The notes under the pieces were generated by a model. That model was not told the DNA's origin. It ran no database searches and was given only the letters and a program-made list of their open reading frames with translations. A program made the position numbers and the translations under genes. Of a stretch of 16,736 nt of DNA, positions 7,427-14,584 are shown one piece after another (positions within the stretch are counted from its first letter, which is position 1; every line of letters begins with the position of its first letter). Source of the stretch: Psychrobacter sp. Lineage in GTDB: Bacteria > Pseudomonadota > Gammaproteobacteria > Pseudomonadales > Moraxellaceae. The stretch spans positions 1 through 16,736 of the forward strand of contig JAHHUJ010000017.1 in NCBI GenBank assembly GCA_020024075.1. Reading direction: 5' to 3'.

Positions 7427-8238
7427 CGCAAACTTATATCGTAACCGGAGCTGCTTCAGGGATTGGTCTGGCTTTGTGTCAGCGTTTGCTTGAACAAGGG
7501 AGACAGGTCTGTGCTTGTGACATCGATTATGACGCTTTAAAAATCCATTATGCTGAATATAAGTTGGCCGATGAGGGTGGCACGTTGCTGTTACATCCGC
7601 TCGATGTGCGACGTGTTGAGCAGTGGCAAAGCCTAATAAGTAAGGTGTTGGCCCAGTGGTCAACCATCGACGTTATGTGTAATGTGGCGGGCGTGTTGAA
7701 AGAGAACTGGGTGACAGATATTGTCATTCCAGATGAGGTGGACTTCCACTTCGATATCAATGTCAAAGGCACTATCTACGGGACTCAAAGTGTCATAGAG
7801 ACTATGCGCAAACAGGGCAAAGGCCATATTATCAATGTGGCTTCTATGGCCGCATTGTCGCCTGTCCCAGGTCTGTCTTTGTATAGTGCCAGTAAGTACG
7901 CGGTACGCTCCTATTCATTGGCTGCTGGCATAGAATTGGCTCAGTATGGTATTGCGGTCACTACGATCTGCCCTGATGCGGTTCAAACCCCAATGCTTGA
8001 TCAGCAAAAAGACAAAGAGCAGGCGGCGTTAACATTCTCCGGTAAGCGCACTTTAACGGTAGATGAAGTAGTGGAGGCTATAATAGGTAAGGCATTACGC
8101 AGTCGCCCTATGGAGATTATGCTACCTCAAAGCCGCGGTGTGGTGGCTAAGTTTGCCAATATCTTTCCGCAAACCTCAGGACGCTTTATTGATATCTTTC
8201 AGAAGCAAGGCCTGAAACGCCAAGCCAAAAGCAGATAA
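7423..8238 (+). CDS. NAD-type short-chain dehydrogenase/reductase
   Basis: A 271-residue classical SDR. The cofactor motif TGAASGIG is at 8-15. D33 at the end of the second strand (CACDID) favours NAD(H) over NADP(H). CNVAG at 86-90 is the NNAG equivalent. The catalytic set is S141 (INVASM), Y154 and K158 (YSASK), with N113 (DINVKG) as the fourth member. After CPDAVQTPM (183-191) a variable substrate loop follows, and the C-terminus is basic (KRQAKSR). It should oxidise or reduce an alcohol/ketone pair; the substrate cannot be read from the sequence. It starts with GTG, four bases overlapping the MBL-fold gene, so both are made from one mRNA and probably act in one pathway. A terminator follows. 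Family call firm, role unknown. Confidence 0.9.
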   Translation: MTQTYIVTGAASGIGLALCQRLLEQGRQVCACDIDYDALKIHYAEYKLADEGGTLLLHPLDVRRVEQWQSLISKVLAQWSTIDVMCNVAGVLKENWVTDIVIPDEVDFHFDINVKGTIYGTQSVIETMRKQGKGHIINVASMAALSPVPGLSLYSASKYAVRSYSLAAGIELAQYGIAVTTICPDAVQTPMLDQQKDKEQAALTFSGKRTLTVDEVVEAIIGKALRSRPMEIMLPQSRGVVAKFANIFPQTSGRFIDIFQKQGLKRQAKSR

Positions 8239-8295
8239 CAATAAAGTCGATAGTAATATGGTCTTGTTGTGATCATTATAAAAAGCGATTTTCAT

Positions 8296-8329
8296 AAAAA
8301 AAGCAGCCTCAAAATTGGGGCTGCTTTTT
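8296..8329 (+). terminator. rho-independent terminator after the SDR gene
   Basis: AAAAAGCAGCCTC, a 6-base loop, GGGGCTGCTTTTT. One T-G pair is tolerated on this strand and becomes an A-C mismatch on the other, so it favours rightward transcription, but the A run gives it some bidirectional use for the converging nitroreductase gene. Confidence 0.85.
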
Positions 8330-8426
8330 CGTTTCTTAACGACTAGCTCAGATGATGACTTAATCGCTAAGTTAGGGTTTTTAGACCCAGTTTGACTTTT
8401 AGATTTAGTAGATCTAGTTTATTGGA

Positions 8427-9038
8427 TTATTTACCGTAAACTTTTAAACGGCTGTCGATTGGCGCAAATTCTTTGTCGCCTGCTGGTTGCTCAACACCAC
8501 CGAATACCATCTGTGCAATAAGTTTCCAGCTAGAGTCAATGTTCCAAGTTTTGGCTACTTCTTCATCGATTACTGGGTTGTAGTGCTGTAAGTTTGCACC
8601 GATGTTTAGGCCAGTTAAAGCAGTCCAGATCACATACTGATGCATTGCGCTAGCATGCTCTGCCCAAGTTGGGAAGCGGTCTGCATATAAAGCAAAGTTT
8701 TCTTGCAAGTTTTTTACAACGTTTTGGTCTTCAAAGAAAAGCACAGTACCTGCACCGGCTTTGAAGCCATTTAATTTCTCTTCAGTACCTTTAAATTTCT
8801 CGTCGTCATTTACGATTTTACGTAGAGTGTCTTCAGTGATTTGCCATAGTTTTTTGTGATCTTCACCGAATAGAACTACTAGACGAGTTGATTGAGAGTT
8901 AAAAGCAGAAGGGGTGTGCAAGATAGCATGCTCAACTAGGTCCACAACTTGATCTTTATCTACAGGCAGTTGATCGTTTAGGGCATAGATTGAACGACGT
9001 GCTTCAGCTAGTTTTTGAAAATCTTGTAAGTTTGACAT
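8427..9038 (-). CDS. Nitroreductase-family flavoprotein (Frm2/Hbn1-like)
   Basis: A 203-residue protein of the FMN-dependent nitroreductase fold. RRSIYAL at 14-20 is the N-terminal FMN-phosphate motif; HTPSAFNSQS (41-50) is the second flavin-contacting segment. The central ALTGLNIGANLQHYNP and C-terminal VFGGVEQP stretches match the small subgroup often called fatty-acid repression mutant (Frm2/Hbn1) or YdgI/YfkO-like. Such enzymes reduce nitroaromatics or quinones with NAD(P)H; the physiological substrate is usually unknown. There is no signal or membrane segment. GGAGAA lies just before the ATG. It is separated by a 250-bp AT-rich spacer from the pirin genes on the same strand, so separate transcription is likely. 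Confidence 0.87.
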   Translation of the reverse strand: MSNLQDFQKLAEARRSIYALNDQLPVDKDQVVDLVEHAILHTPSAFNSQSTRLVVLFGEDHKKLWQITEDTLRKIVNDDEKFKGTEEKLNGFKAGAGTVLFFEDQNVVKNLQENFALYADRFPTWAEHASAMHQYVIWTALTGLNIGANLQHYNPVIDEEVAKTWNIDSSWKLIAQMVFGGVEQPAGDKEFAPIDSRLKVYGK

Positions 9039-9288
9039 AATTATTCTCCGATATTTATAGGGGTGGGGTTGAAATATTAAGCTGTTATTACTGTCAGTAG
9101 TTGCTCCCTTATAAAGCTTGTTTAATAAGACTTTTTTTGGAACTACTGTAGGCAGTTAAGGTCTACGCCTTACTTAATATTTTATTGAATTAACGGGAAT
9201 TAATTATAAAATATCAGACCTAAACTGCCATATATTTTTTGTAAAATTATTTAACAATTGCTATTAATAATGAATAGTTGTTACATAA

Positions 9289-10221
9289 TTAGCCTTTAAA
9301 GCCTTCTGGTAGCGCTGGAGCTTCTAATCTTTTTAATTCAGAATCAACATCACCAAAACGAGGGTGATGATTGTTCCAGTCAATAATAGCCTGTTCGATG
9401 TCTTGTTTATTGTCAGCGACGAAGTTCCACCACAGCAGTACTTTTTGATTTAAAGGCTCACCGCCGAGTAGCATAAAGCGGGTACCTTTGGTGCCTTTAA
9501 CGCTAATGATGGTCTTTTGGTCAACTTCATCGAAGCGAATTAACTGATTTTGCTCGTACTTTTTGCCTTGGTATTCAATGCCATCAACGACCATCAAAAT
9601 GCCGTACTCAAAGCCTGGCTCTAGCACCAAAGACACTTCGGTGTCTTCAACCAAATGCACATCCAAGCCAATAAGCTTGCTGTATTGAATGGTTGGAGCG
9701 CTATAGCTTTCTCCCTCAGGGGTTGTGTATTCTCCAGTGGTTAACACATACTCAGCACCTTGATGTTTCCAGCTTGGCAGCTCAGGGTAGTGATTGAAGT
9801 TACGTTCTATCTTTTGATCGGTTGGTAGTGCAATCCACAACTGCACCATATTCATACCACGCCAAGCTTCTGCAGAGCCGCCGCTATTAGGGAACACACT
9901 TTGTTCGGTGTGGCTAATACCTTGGTCATTCCCGGTACCAGCGGTCATCACGTTGACTTGGTTTTTGGTAATGACTTGTTCGTTCCCTAGGCTGTCTTTA
10001 TGAAGAACTTCGCCATCAATCATCCAGCTAAAAGTTTGCAAGTTAATATGCGGGTGTCTACCTACTTGCATACCGTCTTCATCGTCGCCAAACTCGGCAG
10101 GACCAGCATGATCCATAAAGCACCAAGCGCCAATAGGCTTTTTGCCTTTATTAGGTAACAAGCGAGCGATAGGAATACCGCCAACATCTGCCAAACGGGG
10201 ATCTAATATTTCAGTTTTCAT
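9289..10221 (-). CDS. Pirin-family bicupin protein
   Basis: A 310-residue cupin protein. The N-terminal cupin holds HPH at 56-58 and ISHTE at 102-106, giving the pirin metal set H56, H58, H104 and E106; a short insertion before ISHTE shifts the last two by three residues relative to human pirin and to the neighbour. The C-terminal cupin (about 170-270, with GTRFMLLGGEPL at 246-257) fits the Pirin_C domain. Pirins bind iron and may act as quercetin-type dioxygenases or as redox-sensing partners of regulators or enzymes; the role here is unknown. AGGTG precedes the ATG. It lies 57 bp downstream of the second pirin gene on the same strand, so the two probably form an operon. Confidence 0.9.
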   Translation of the reverse strand: MKTEILDPRLADVGGIPIARLLPNKGKKPIGAWCFMDHAGPAEFGDDEDGMQVGRHPHINLQTFSWMIDGEVLHKDSLGNEQVITKNQVNVMTAGTGNDQGISHTEQSVFPNSGGSAEAWRGMNMVQLWIALPTDQKIERNFNHYPELPSWKHQGAEYVLTTGEYTTPEGESYSAPTIQYSKLIGLDVHLVEDTEVSLVLEPGFEYGILMVVDGIEYQGKKYEQNQLIRFDEVDQKTIISVKGTKGTRFMLLGGEPLNQKVLLWWNFVADNKQDIEQAIIDWNNHHPRFGDVDSELKRLEAPALPEGFKG

Positions 10222-10278
10222 AAAGCACCTATCATTTTTATTAAGGGGTACGGGCTAGCAGTTAACTATTACAAGAAG

Positions 10279-10992
10279 CTAGCTATTAAGAGGCACATCC
10301 ATCACTAACACTTGGGCATTATCAATCACATCCATGGTAAAGTTTTTGGTCTCAGAGATAGCCAGTCCATCTCTTGGGGCCAAGTTATGACCATTGATGA
10401 CCACAGAGCCTGAAATAACAAAGACGTAAGCACCGTTTAAAGGGGCTTTTATGGTATAAGTGGTGGTGACTCCTTTTTCAAACTCACCCACACTAAACCA
10501 AGCATTTTGATGAATCCAAACGCCTGAATCTTCAGGATTAGGGGACAGCACTTGGTTAAATTGGTTGCGCTGTAATAAATCAATCAGACTGACTTGTTGA
10601 TAGCGCGGGGTGACGTCCAATTTATTGGGCATCACCCAAATTTGTAAAAATTTAACCGGCTCGACCTCGTCAGCATTCATCTCAGAATGGGTAACCCCAG
10701 TTCCTGCCGACATTACCTGAATCTCACCACTTTTAATGATGCCGTGGTTGCCCATGCTATCACCATGCATCAGCTTCCCTGATAATGGAATGCTGATGAT
10801 TTCCATATTGGCATGAGAGTGATCACCAAAGCCCATCCCACCCTCAACATGGTCATCATTGATAACGCGTAAAGCGCCGAAGCCGACACGTTGTGGGTCA
10901 TAATAATCAGCAAAGCTAAAAGTGTGTTTACTTTTTAGCCAGCCATGGTGAGAGCCACCCCGAGTATTAGCTGCATGGTATATAGTTTTCAT
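10279..10992 (-). CDS. YhhW-type pirin (putative quercetin 2,3-dioxygenase)
   Basis: A 237-residue bicupin close in length and motifs to E. coli YhhW (231 residues), which has quercetinase activity in vitro. The metal set is complete: H58 and H60 (GDHSHANME), H102 and E104 (THSEM). The start MKTIYHAANTRGG and the motif TFSFADYYDP are typical. The C-terminal cupin (about 150-235) is shorter than in the neighbouring pirin. The two pirins belong to different subfamilies, so this is not a recent duplication. AAGGAT precedes the ATG. It is the first gene of a likely two-gene operon and is divergent from the GNAT-like gene across a 207-bp spacer. In vivo substrate unknown. Confidence 0.9.
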   Translation of the reverse strand: MKTIYHAANTRGGSHHGWLKSKHTFSFADYYDPQRVGFGALRVINDDHVEGGMGFGDHSHANMEIISIPLSGKLMHGDSMGNHGIIKSGEIQVMSAGTGVTHSEMNADEVEPVKFLQIWVMPNKLDVTPRYQQVSLIDLLQRNQFNQVLSPNPEDSGVWIHQNAWFSVGEFEKGVTTTYTIKAPLNGAYVFVISGSVVINGHNLAPRDGLAISETKNFTMDVIDNAQVLVMDVPLNS

Positions 10993-11053
10993 AACTTATC
11001 CTTATTTGACTGTTAAGCTAAACAACAAAAACTTAATAAGTCAGGACAAACAT

Positions 11054-11095
11054 TTAACACGACTACATAATAATGGTTATAATTATTATTGCAAG
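11054..11095. promoter_or_regulatory. Overlapping divergent promoters with an inverted repeat
   Basis: Rightward: TTAACA (11054-11059), 18-base spacer, perfect TATAAT (11078-11083), about 117 bases before the GNAT-like gene. Leftward: TTGCAA (11094-11089), 16-base spacer, TATTAT (11072-11067), about 75 bases before the YhhW-type pirin gene. Both sit on an inverted repeat with perfect 8-bp arms, ATAATAAT (11067-11074) and ATTATTAT (11082-11089). Motifs are seen; use is inferred. Confidence 0.4.
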
Positions 11096-11199
11096 TAGTG
11101 CTGATAACGGTTGATTGATTGTTAGCAATATCCTCATAATCAACTTTAAATCCAATCAGTTAGCTCATTGTGAGTTAACTAAAATAAGAGAAAATTACT

Positions 11200-11526
11200 A
11201 TGACAAATAAAGAGCAACTCAATTACGAACTCATTGATAATAAAGAGGCGAGTCGTTTTGAGCTACACGTTGATGGCTATGTGGCTTTTGAAGACTATGA
11301 GTACTTCACCACCAGTAGCGGTGAACCTGGCATTGCTTATCTGCATACTGAAGTGCCAAAAGAATTAGGGGGACGCGGGATTGCTGGTTATTTTGTGAAG
11401 TCTCTTTTAGAGGACGCCGCAGCAAAAAATCTACGCGTTAAACCCATTTGTCCTTTTGTTAAGTCTTATATTGATAAGCATCCTGAGTATCAAGATAACT
11501 CGGTCTTACACAATGCAGCGCCTTAA
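11200..11526 (+). CDS. Small GNAT-like N-acetyltransferase (YjdJ type)
   Basis: A 108-residue protein matching the short GNAT subfamily (Pfam Acetyltransf_CG) that includes E. coli YjdJ. It has beta strands with FELHVDGYVAFEDYEY, then GIAYLHTEVPKELGGRGIAGYFVKS, in which GGRGIA (57-62) is the acetyl-CoA pyrophosphate loop (the R/Q-x-x-G-x-A motif). The ending CPFVKSYIDKHPEYQD (84-99) is a hallmark of the subfamily. It lacks the N-terminal strands of full-length GNATs, as usual for the group. Activity and acceptor are unknown. AAGAGAA precedes the ATG. A strong hairpin without a U tract follows at 11594. Confidence 0.85.
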   Translation: MTNKEQLNYELIDNKEASRFELHVDGYVAFEDYEYFTTSSGEPGIAYLHTEVPKELGGRGIAGYFVKSLLEDAAAKNLRVKPICPFVKSYIDKHPEYQDNSVLHNAAP

Positions 11527-11593
11527 TTGCACTGAGGGCTTAATATCTCTTATATCTTAAGGCCAAATAGTTGTGTTTGTATGACAACCGTAT

Positions 11594-11629
11594 TTATAGG
11601 CTGGGAGGTTTTACTGTCCCAGCCCATAA
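11594..11629. repeat. Strong hairpin between converging genes
   Basis: GGCTGGGA (11599-11606) pairs perfectly with TCCCAGCC (11617-11624) around a 10-base loop; beyond one A-C mismatch, TTAT and ATAA extend it. Neither side has a U tract, so it is not a standard intrinsic terminator, though it may protect RNA ends or stall polymerase between the GNAT-like gene and doxX. Confidence 0.6.
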
Positions 11630-11643
11630 TTAAGGCTTTAATG

Positions 11644-11690
11644 CTATCTATTTACCTATTTACCTATCTATCTACCTATTTACCTACCTA
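11644..11690. repeat. Degenerate tetranucleotide repeat (YTAY)
   Basis: About twelve tetramers in phase, each CTAT, TTAC or CTAC, run without interruption for 47 bases, ending 33 bases before the doxX stop. It is a decayed simple repeat in non-coding DNA and could once have varied in length by slippage. Confidence 0.75.
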
Positions 11691-11723
11691 GAGACAATGG
11701 GTAGTAGTCTCTATTTGATATCG

Positions 11724-12119
11724 TTATGCGTCGATATCGTTACGCGCATCGATTGAATAAGCGCCTGGACCATGAGCCACAATCATCAAGAAGCCACCTG
11801 CCATCGCTAAGTTTTTCATGAAGTTCATCATTTGGTTTTGATCACCAAAGTCAGCGTGGAAGATGATAGCTGAAACGATGCTAAATCCTGCCATTAAGAA
11901 AGCTACCAAACGTGCTTTAAAACCAACCAAGACTGCTAGACCACCAAATACTTCTAAGATAATAACTAGAGGTAACATGAAGCCAGGTACGCCCATCGCT
12001 TCCATATAGCCTTGAGTGGCTGCATAACCAGTGATTTTACCGATACCTGAAAAGATAAAGATGGCTACTAATAAAAAACGACCTAATAGTGCGCTGGCAT
12101 TGTTTACTGAAGTGTTCAT
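11724..12119 (-). CDS. DoxX-family membrane protein
   Basis: A 131-residue integral membrane protein with four hydrophobic segments, at about residues 9-28, 47-66, 70-89 and 104-117, the DoxX/DoxD layout. The first segment holds GRFLLVAIFIFSGIGKI, with the family's R14 and SGIGK; the loop between segments three and four has HADF. DoxX proteins are small inner-membrane proteins tied to redox or thiol stress and quinone chemistry in some species; no reaction can be assigned here. Start: the open frame reaches 12365, but the ATG at 12119 has AAGGAT upstream and gives the conserved N-terminus; the extra 82 codons overlap lysR and contain no DoxX features. It is divergent from lysR, its probable regulator. 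Confidence 0.87.
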   Translation of the reverse strand: MNTSVNNASALLGRFLLVAIFIFSGIGKITGYAATQGYMEAMGVPGFMLPLVIILEVFGGLAVLVGFKARLVAFLMAGFSIVSAIIFHADFGDQNQMMNFMKNLAMAGGFLMIVAHGPGAYSIDARNDIDA

Positions 12120-12174
12120 AATGGAATCCTTAAATATAAAATAGTGTTGTTGAAACTTGCTAAGTAATGAGGCC

Positions 12175-12180
12175 ATTATA
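12175..12180 (-). promoter_or_regulatory. -10 element of doxX
   Basis: A perfect TATAAT read leftward, 56-61 bases before the doxX ATG, with predicted transcription start near 12168. The -35 region (TTTATT at 17-base spacing) is poor, as expected for a promoter needing an activator. Confidence 0.5.
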
Positions 12181-12208
12181 ATTGTTGATTTGAATTCAAT
12201 AAACACCG

Positions 12209-12241
12209 ATAATTGCAAATTATAGTTCTTATTATTAGAAC
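12209..12241. promoter_or_regulatory. Two LysR-type operator boxes (T-N11-A)
   Basis: Box A, ATAATT-GCA-AATTAT (12209-12223), has perfect 6-bp arms and reads T-N11-A from 12210 to 12222. Box B, GTTCT-TATTATT-AGAAC (12225-12241), has perfect 5-bp arms and reads T-N11-A from 12227 to 12239. Their centres, 12216 and 12233, are 17 bp apart and fall at about -48 and -65 of the predicted doxX start, close to the usual activation and recognition sites of LysR activators. Box positions are seen; binding is inferred. Confidence 0.55.
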
Positions 12242-12276
12242 AATTAGATGACAATAAAGGCAGATAGGGAGGGATT

Positions 12277-13185
12277 ATGGGACAGTTTGAAGACATGGCG
12301 ATGTTTATCAGAGTGGTTGATGCCGGGAGTATTACCAATGCTGCTGACCAGCTGAACATCGCCAAATCTGCGGTAAGCCGGCGTTTGAAAGAGTTAGAAA
12401 CCCGCTTGAATACCCAATTAATTAGCCGGACTACCCGAAATTCGACTTTGACAGAAGCGGGGCAGAAATACTATCAAGAAGCCTGTAGTATTCTTAGTGA
12501 AGTGGACTTGTTGAATGAGCAAATCAGTGGCTTATCTTCTCATCTAGAAGGTAAAATGAGACTGACCGCCCCGTTGTCTTTTGGATTAATGCACTTAGAT
12601 GAGATTATCCATAACTTTGCACAGCAGCACCCACAGTTATGCTTTGAGCTTGACTTCTCTGATAGACACATTGACTTGGTGGAGGAGGGTTATGAGATGG
12701 CTATCCGTATTGGTGAGCTGAAGGATTCCTCTTATCAAGCGAAGCGGCTGACGGTAATTCGGCGGGTGCTTTGTGCCAGTCCTGAATACATTAAACAGGC
12801 GGGTATGCCTGATAGTGTAGAGGCGTTAAAACAGCATAGTTTTTTACAGTATGGGTTAACCGGTAAGCAAGGTGAGGTTGAGGTAATAGACCCAGCAGGA
12901 AAAAGACATAGGGTGGAGATGGCCTCACGATTTAAGGCCAATAATGGTAATTTTTTGGTGGATATGGCTGTTAAAGGACATGGTATTGTTCTTACACCGA
13001 CATTTATTGCTTACCAAAGCTTGGCAAAGGGGGAGCTTATTCCAATTATGGAAGACCATCAGTTTCCCACCTTAAATGCGTATGCGGTATACCCAAAAAA
13101 CAGATTTTTATCGCAGCGCTGCCGGTTATTAATTGATTATCTGATTGAGCAGATTGGCGATGAGCCTTATTGGGATAATGTTTAA
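12277..13185 (+). CDS. LysR-family transcriptional regulator
   Basis: A 302-residue regulator of normal LysR length. The N-terminal winged helix-turn-helix (about 1-62) has MAMFIRVVDAGSITNAADQL and the recognition helix SAVSRRLKELETRL; TTRNSTLTEAG is the wing. A linker helix (about 63-90) leads to the effector-binding domain (about 92-295) with RLTAPLSFG and a C-terminal GHGIVLTPTF. It resembles the CrgA/DsdC-like branch that often controls a divergent oxidoreductase or DoxX gene; the inducer is unknown. AGGGAGGG lies a few bases before the ATG. It is divergent from doxX across 157 bp with T-N11-A boxes, so control of doxX and of itself is likely. It shares a bidirectional terminator with the alcohol dehydrogenase gene. 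Confidence 0.93.
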   Translation: MGQFEDMAMFIRVVDAGSITNAADQLNIAKSAVSRRLKELETRLNTQLISRTTRNSTLTEAGQKYYQEACSILSEVDLLNEQISGLSSHLEGKMRLTAPLSFGLMHLDEIIHNFAQQHPQLCFELDFSDRHIDLVEEGYEMAIRIGELKDSSYQAKRLTVIRRVLCASPEYIKQAGMPDSVEALKQHSFLQYGLTGKQGEVEVIDPAGKRHRVEMASRFKANNGNFLVDMAVKGHGIVLTPTFIAYQSLAKGELIPIMEDHQFPTLNAYAVYPKNRFLSQRCRLLIDYLIEQIGDEPYWDNV

Positions 13186-13222
13186 AGTCTCTGCTGCAGC
13201 CTATCTGATAGGAACAGATAAA

Positions 13223-13257
13223 AAATAGCCCCTTATCAAGATGGTAAGGGGCTATTT
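13223..13257. terminator. Bidirectional terminator between lysR and the alcohol dehydrogenase gene
   Basis: AAATAGCCCCTTA (13223-13235) pairs perfectly with TAAGGGGCTATTT (13245-13257) around a 9-base loop. Leftward the stem is followed by a longer U run (rest of the A tract at 13221-13225), so it suits the dehydrogenase gene best, but it can also end lysR transcription. Confidence 0.85.
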
Positions 13258-13285
13258 ATATCAATAGGCTTAGTAAGCCCATTTA

Positions 13286-14584
13286 TCAAATCTGTTCTTG
13301 GTTCAGCGAGTCGCTGATGTCTTTGATATCGTGCAATATTTTGACAATCTCAGCTTGGGTGAAGTATTTTGGCACTGAATAGGTGTCTCTTACTTCTATC
13401 GCTGCCGCTTTGGCAATTTTTATGAAGTCAGCTTCATTGATGCCTGCGACACTACGATTAATATTGGTCTCTGCAATTAAGGCTCTAACTTGAGCAATTA
13501 GATAATCTGCCAATTGATCGTCATCTGCTTTAGCTTGCACATTATCTACCACGCCTGTTTTTTTGGCCAAAGTTGCTAGTCGGTGTTTACATACGTCACG
13601 GTTGGCATCAAGGATGTGGGGCAGCACGATGGCATTAGCACGACCATGAGGAATACCATAAAAAGCACCTAACTGGTGAGCAATAGCGTGCACATATCCT
13701 AAGCCGGCTTTGTTAAACGAGATACCGCCGTAATGGGCGGCAATGCCCATCTCTTCTCGGGCTTTTATATTCTCGCCATCTTTGTAGGCCACTGGTAAAG
13801 ACTGGAATACACTGCGGGTAGCCGAAGCCGCATAGTAGTCGGTTTCACTACTGGCGTTTACACTCATCCAAGCTTCTAAGGCGTGAGTTAGAACATCAAT
13901 ACCGGTATCAGCGGTAATATGTGGCGGCATACCTTTCATGATGACCGGATCAATGGCAGCAGCCAGTGGCACCATTCTTGGGTCAATAGAGAGAGATTTT
14001 TGATGCGTCTTATCATCAGAAACCACCGCCCCTAATGTGGCTTCGGAGCCTGTACCCGCTGTGGTTGGGATACAGTATAGCGGCATGATTTTACTTGCTT
14101 TAAGTAGTCCCATTAATTTTTGAGGTTTGCGCTTGCTGGCCTGACTCATGGCAATGACTTTTGCCGCATCAATGACCGAACCACCGCCTAACGCTAAGAT
14201 GGCATCGCAGTTATTGTCTACTGAATGCTTGATTCCAGCCTCAACCACGCTGAAAGTGGGATCAGGGGTAATGCCATCGTATAAATGAAAGCCAATCTCT
14301 TTTTGTTGTAGATAGTCGGTAATTTTATCCGGAATGCCTAACTGATTTAGAACGGAGTCAGTGACGATTAAGATTTTGGTGGCCCCTTCATTAATCATCA
14401 TATCGCATAGCTCAAAGCACGATTGGTCGCCAATGAACAGCTGAGGTCTAGGAATGGGGACCACTAAGGCAAAGGCATGCAAGGCTTTGGCGCGAGTTTT
14501 AGCGACGGCTAGATAGCCGGCATGATTTAGTTTATTGGGAATGAGAGCGTGCTTTAAGGTGGCAACTGTCTTATTAACGGGCAT
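13286..14584 (-). CDS. Iron-type (group III) alcohol dehydrogenase
   Basis: A 432-residue NAD(P)-dependent alcohol/aldehyde oxidoreductase of the Fe-ADH family. The Rossmann-like N-terminal domain has LGGGSVIDAAK (132-142), the nucleotide-binding motif, and PTTAGTGSEAT (173-183). The helical C-terminal domain supplies the metal ligands: D230 and H234 (TGIDVLTHALEAW), H299 (GYVHAIAH) and H313 (IPHGRAN); H303 matches the catalytic His267 of E. coli FucO, with the same 14-residue spacing between the third and fourth ligands. The ligand set is complete. It is about 45 residues longer than FucO or YiaY, mainly through an N-terminal extension (1-45) that ends before the conserved IPRPQLFIGDQS. AAGGAT precedes the ATG. 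Substrate is not readable; primary alcohols or aldehydes are typical. Confidence 0.92.
   Translation of the reverse strand: MPVNKTVATLKHALIPNKLNHAGYLAVAKTRAKALHAFALVVPIPRPQLFIGDQSCFELCDMMINEGATKILIVTDSVLNQLGIPDKITDYLQQKEIGFHLYDGITPDPTFSVVEAGIKHSVDNNCDAILALGGGSVIDAAKVIAMSQASKRKPQKLMGLLKASKIMPLYCIPTTAGTGSEATLGAVVSDDKTHQKSLSIDPRMVPLAAAIDPVIMKGMPPHITADTGIDVLTHALEAWMSVNASSETDYYAASATRSVFQSLPVAYKDGENIKAREEMGIAAHYGGISFNKAGLGYVHAIAHQLGAFYGIPHGRANAIVLPHILDANRDVCKHRLATLAKKTGVVDNVQAKADDDQLADYLIAQVRALIAETNINRSVAGINEADFIKIAKAAAIEVRDTYSVPKYFTQAEIVKILHDIKDISDSLNQEQI

Noticed and set aside
7278..7772. Alternative and antisense frames across the MBL-fold/SDR junction
   Set aside because: Both flanking genes have family motifs and a GTGA overlap with a ribosome binding site; the other frames show none.
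12120..12365. 82-codon extension of the DoxX frame to an upstream ATG
   Set aside because: It overlaps the lysR gene and its operator region, has no DoxX features, and the ATG at 12119 has a good ribosome binding site.
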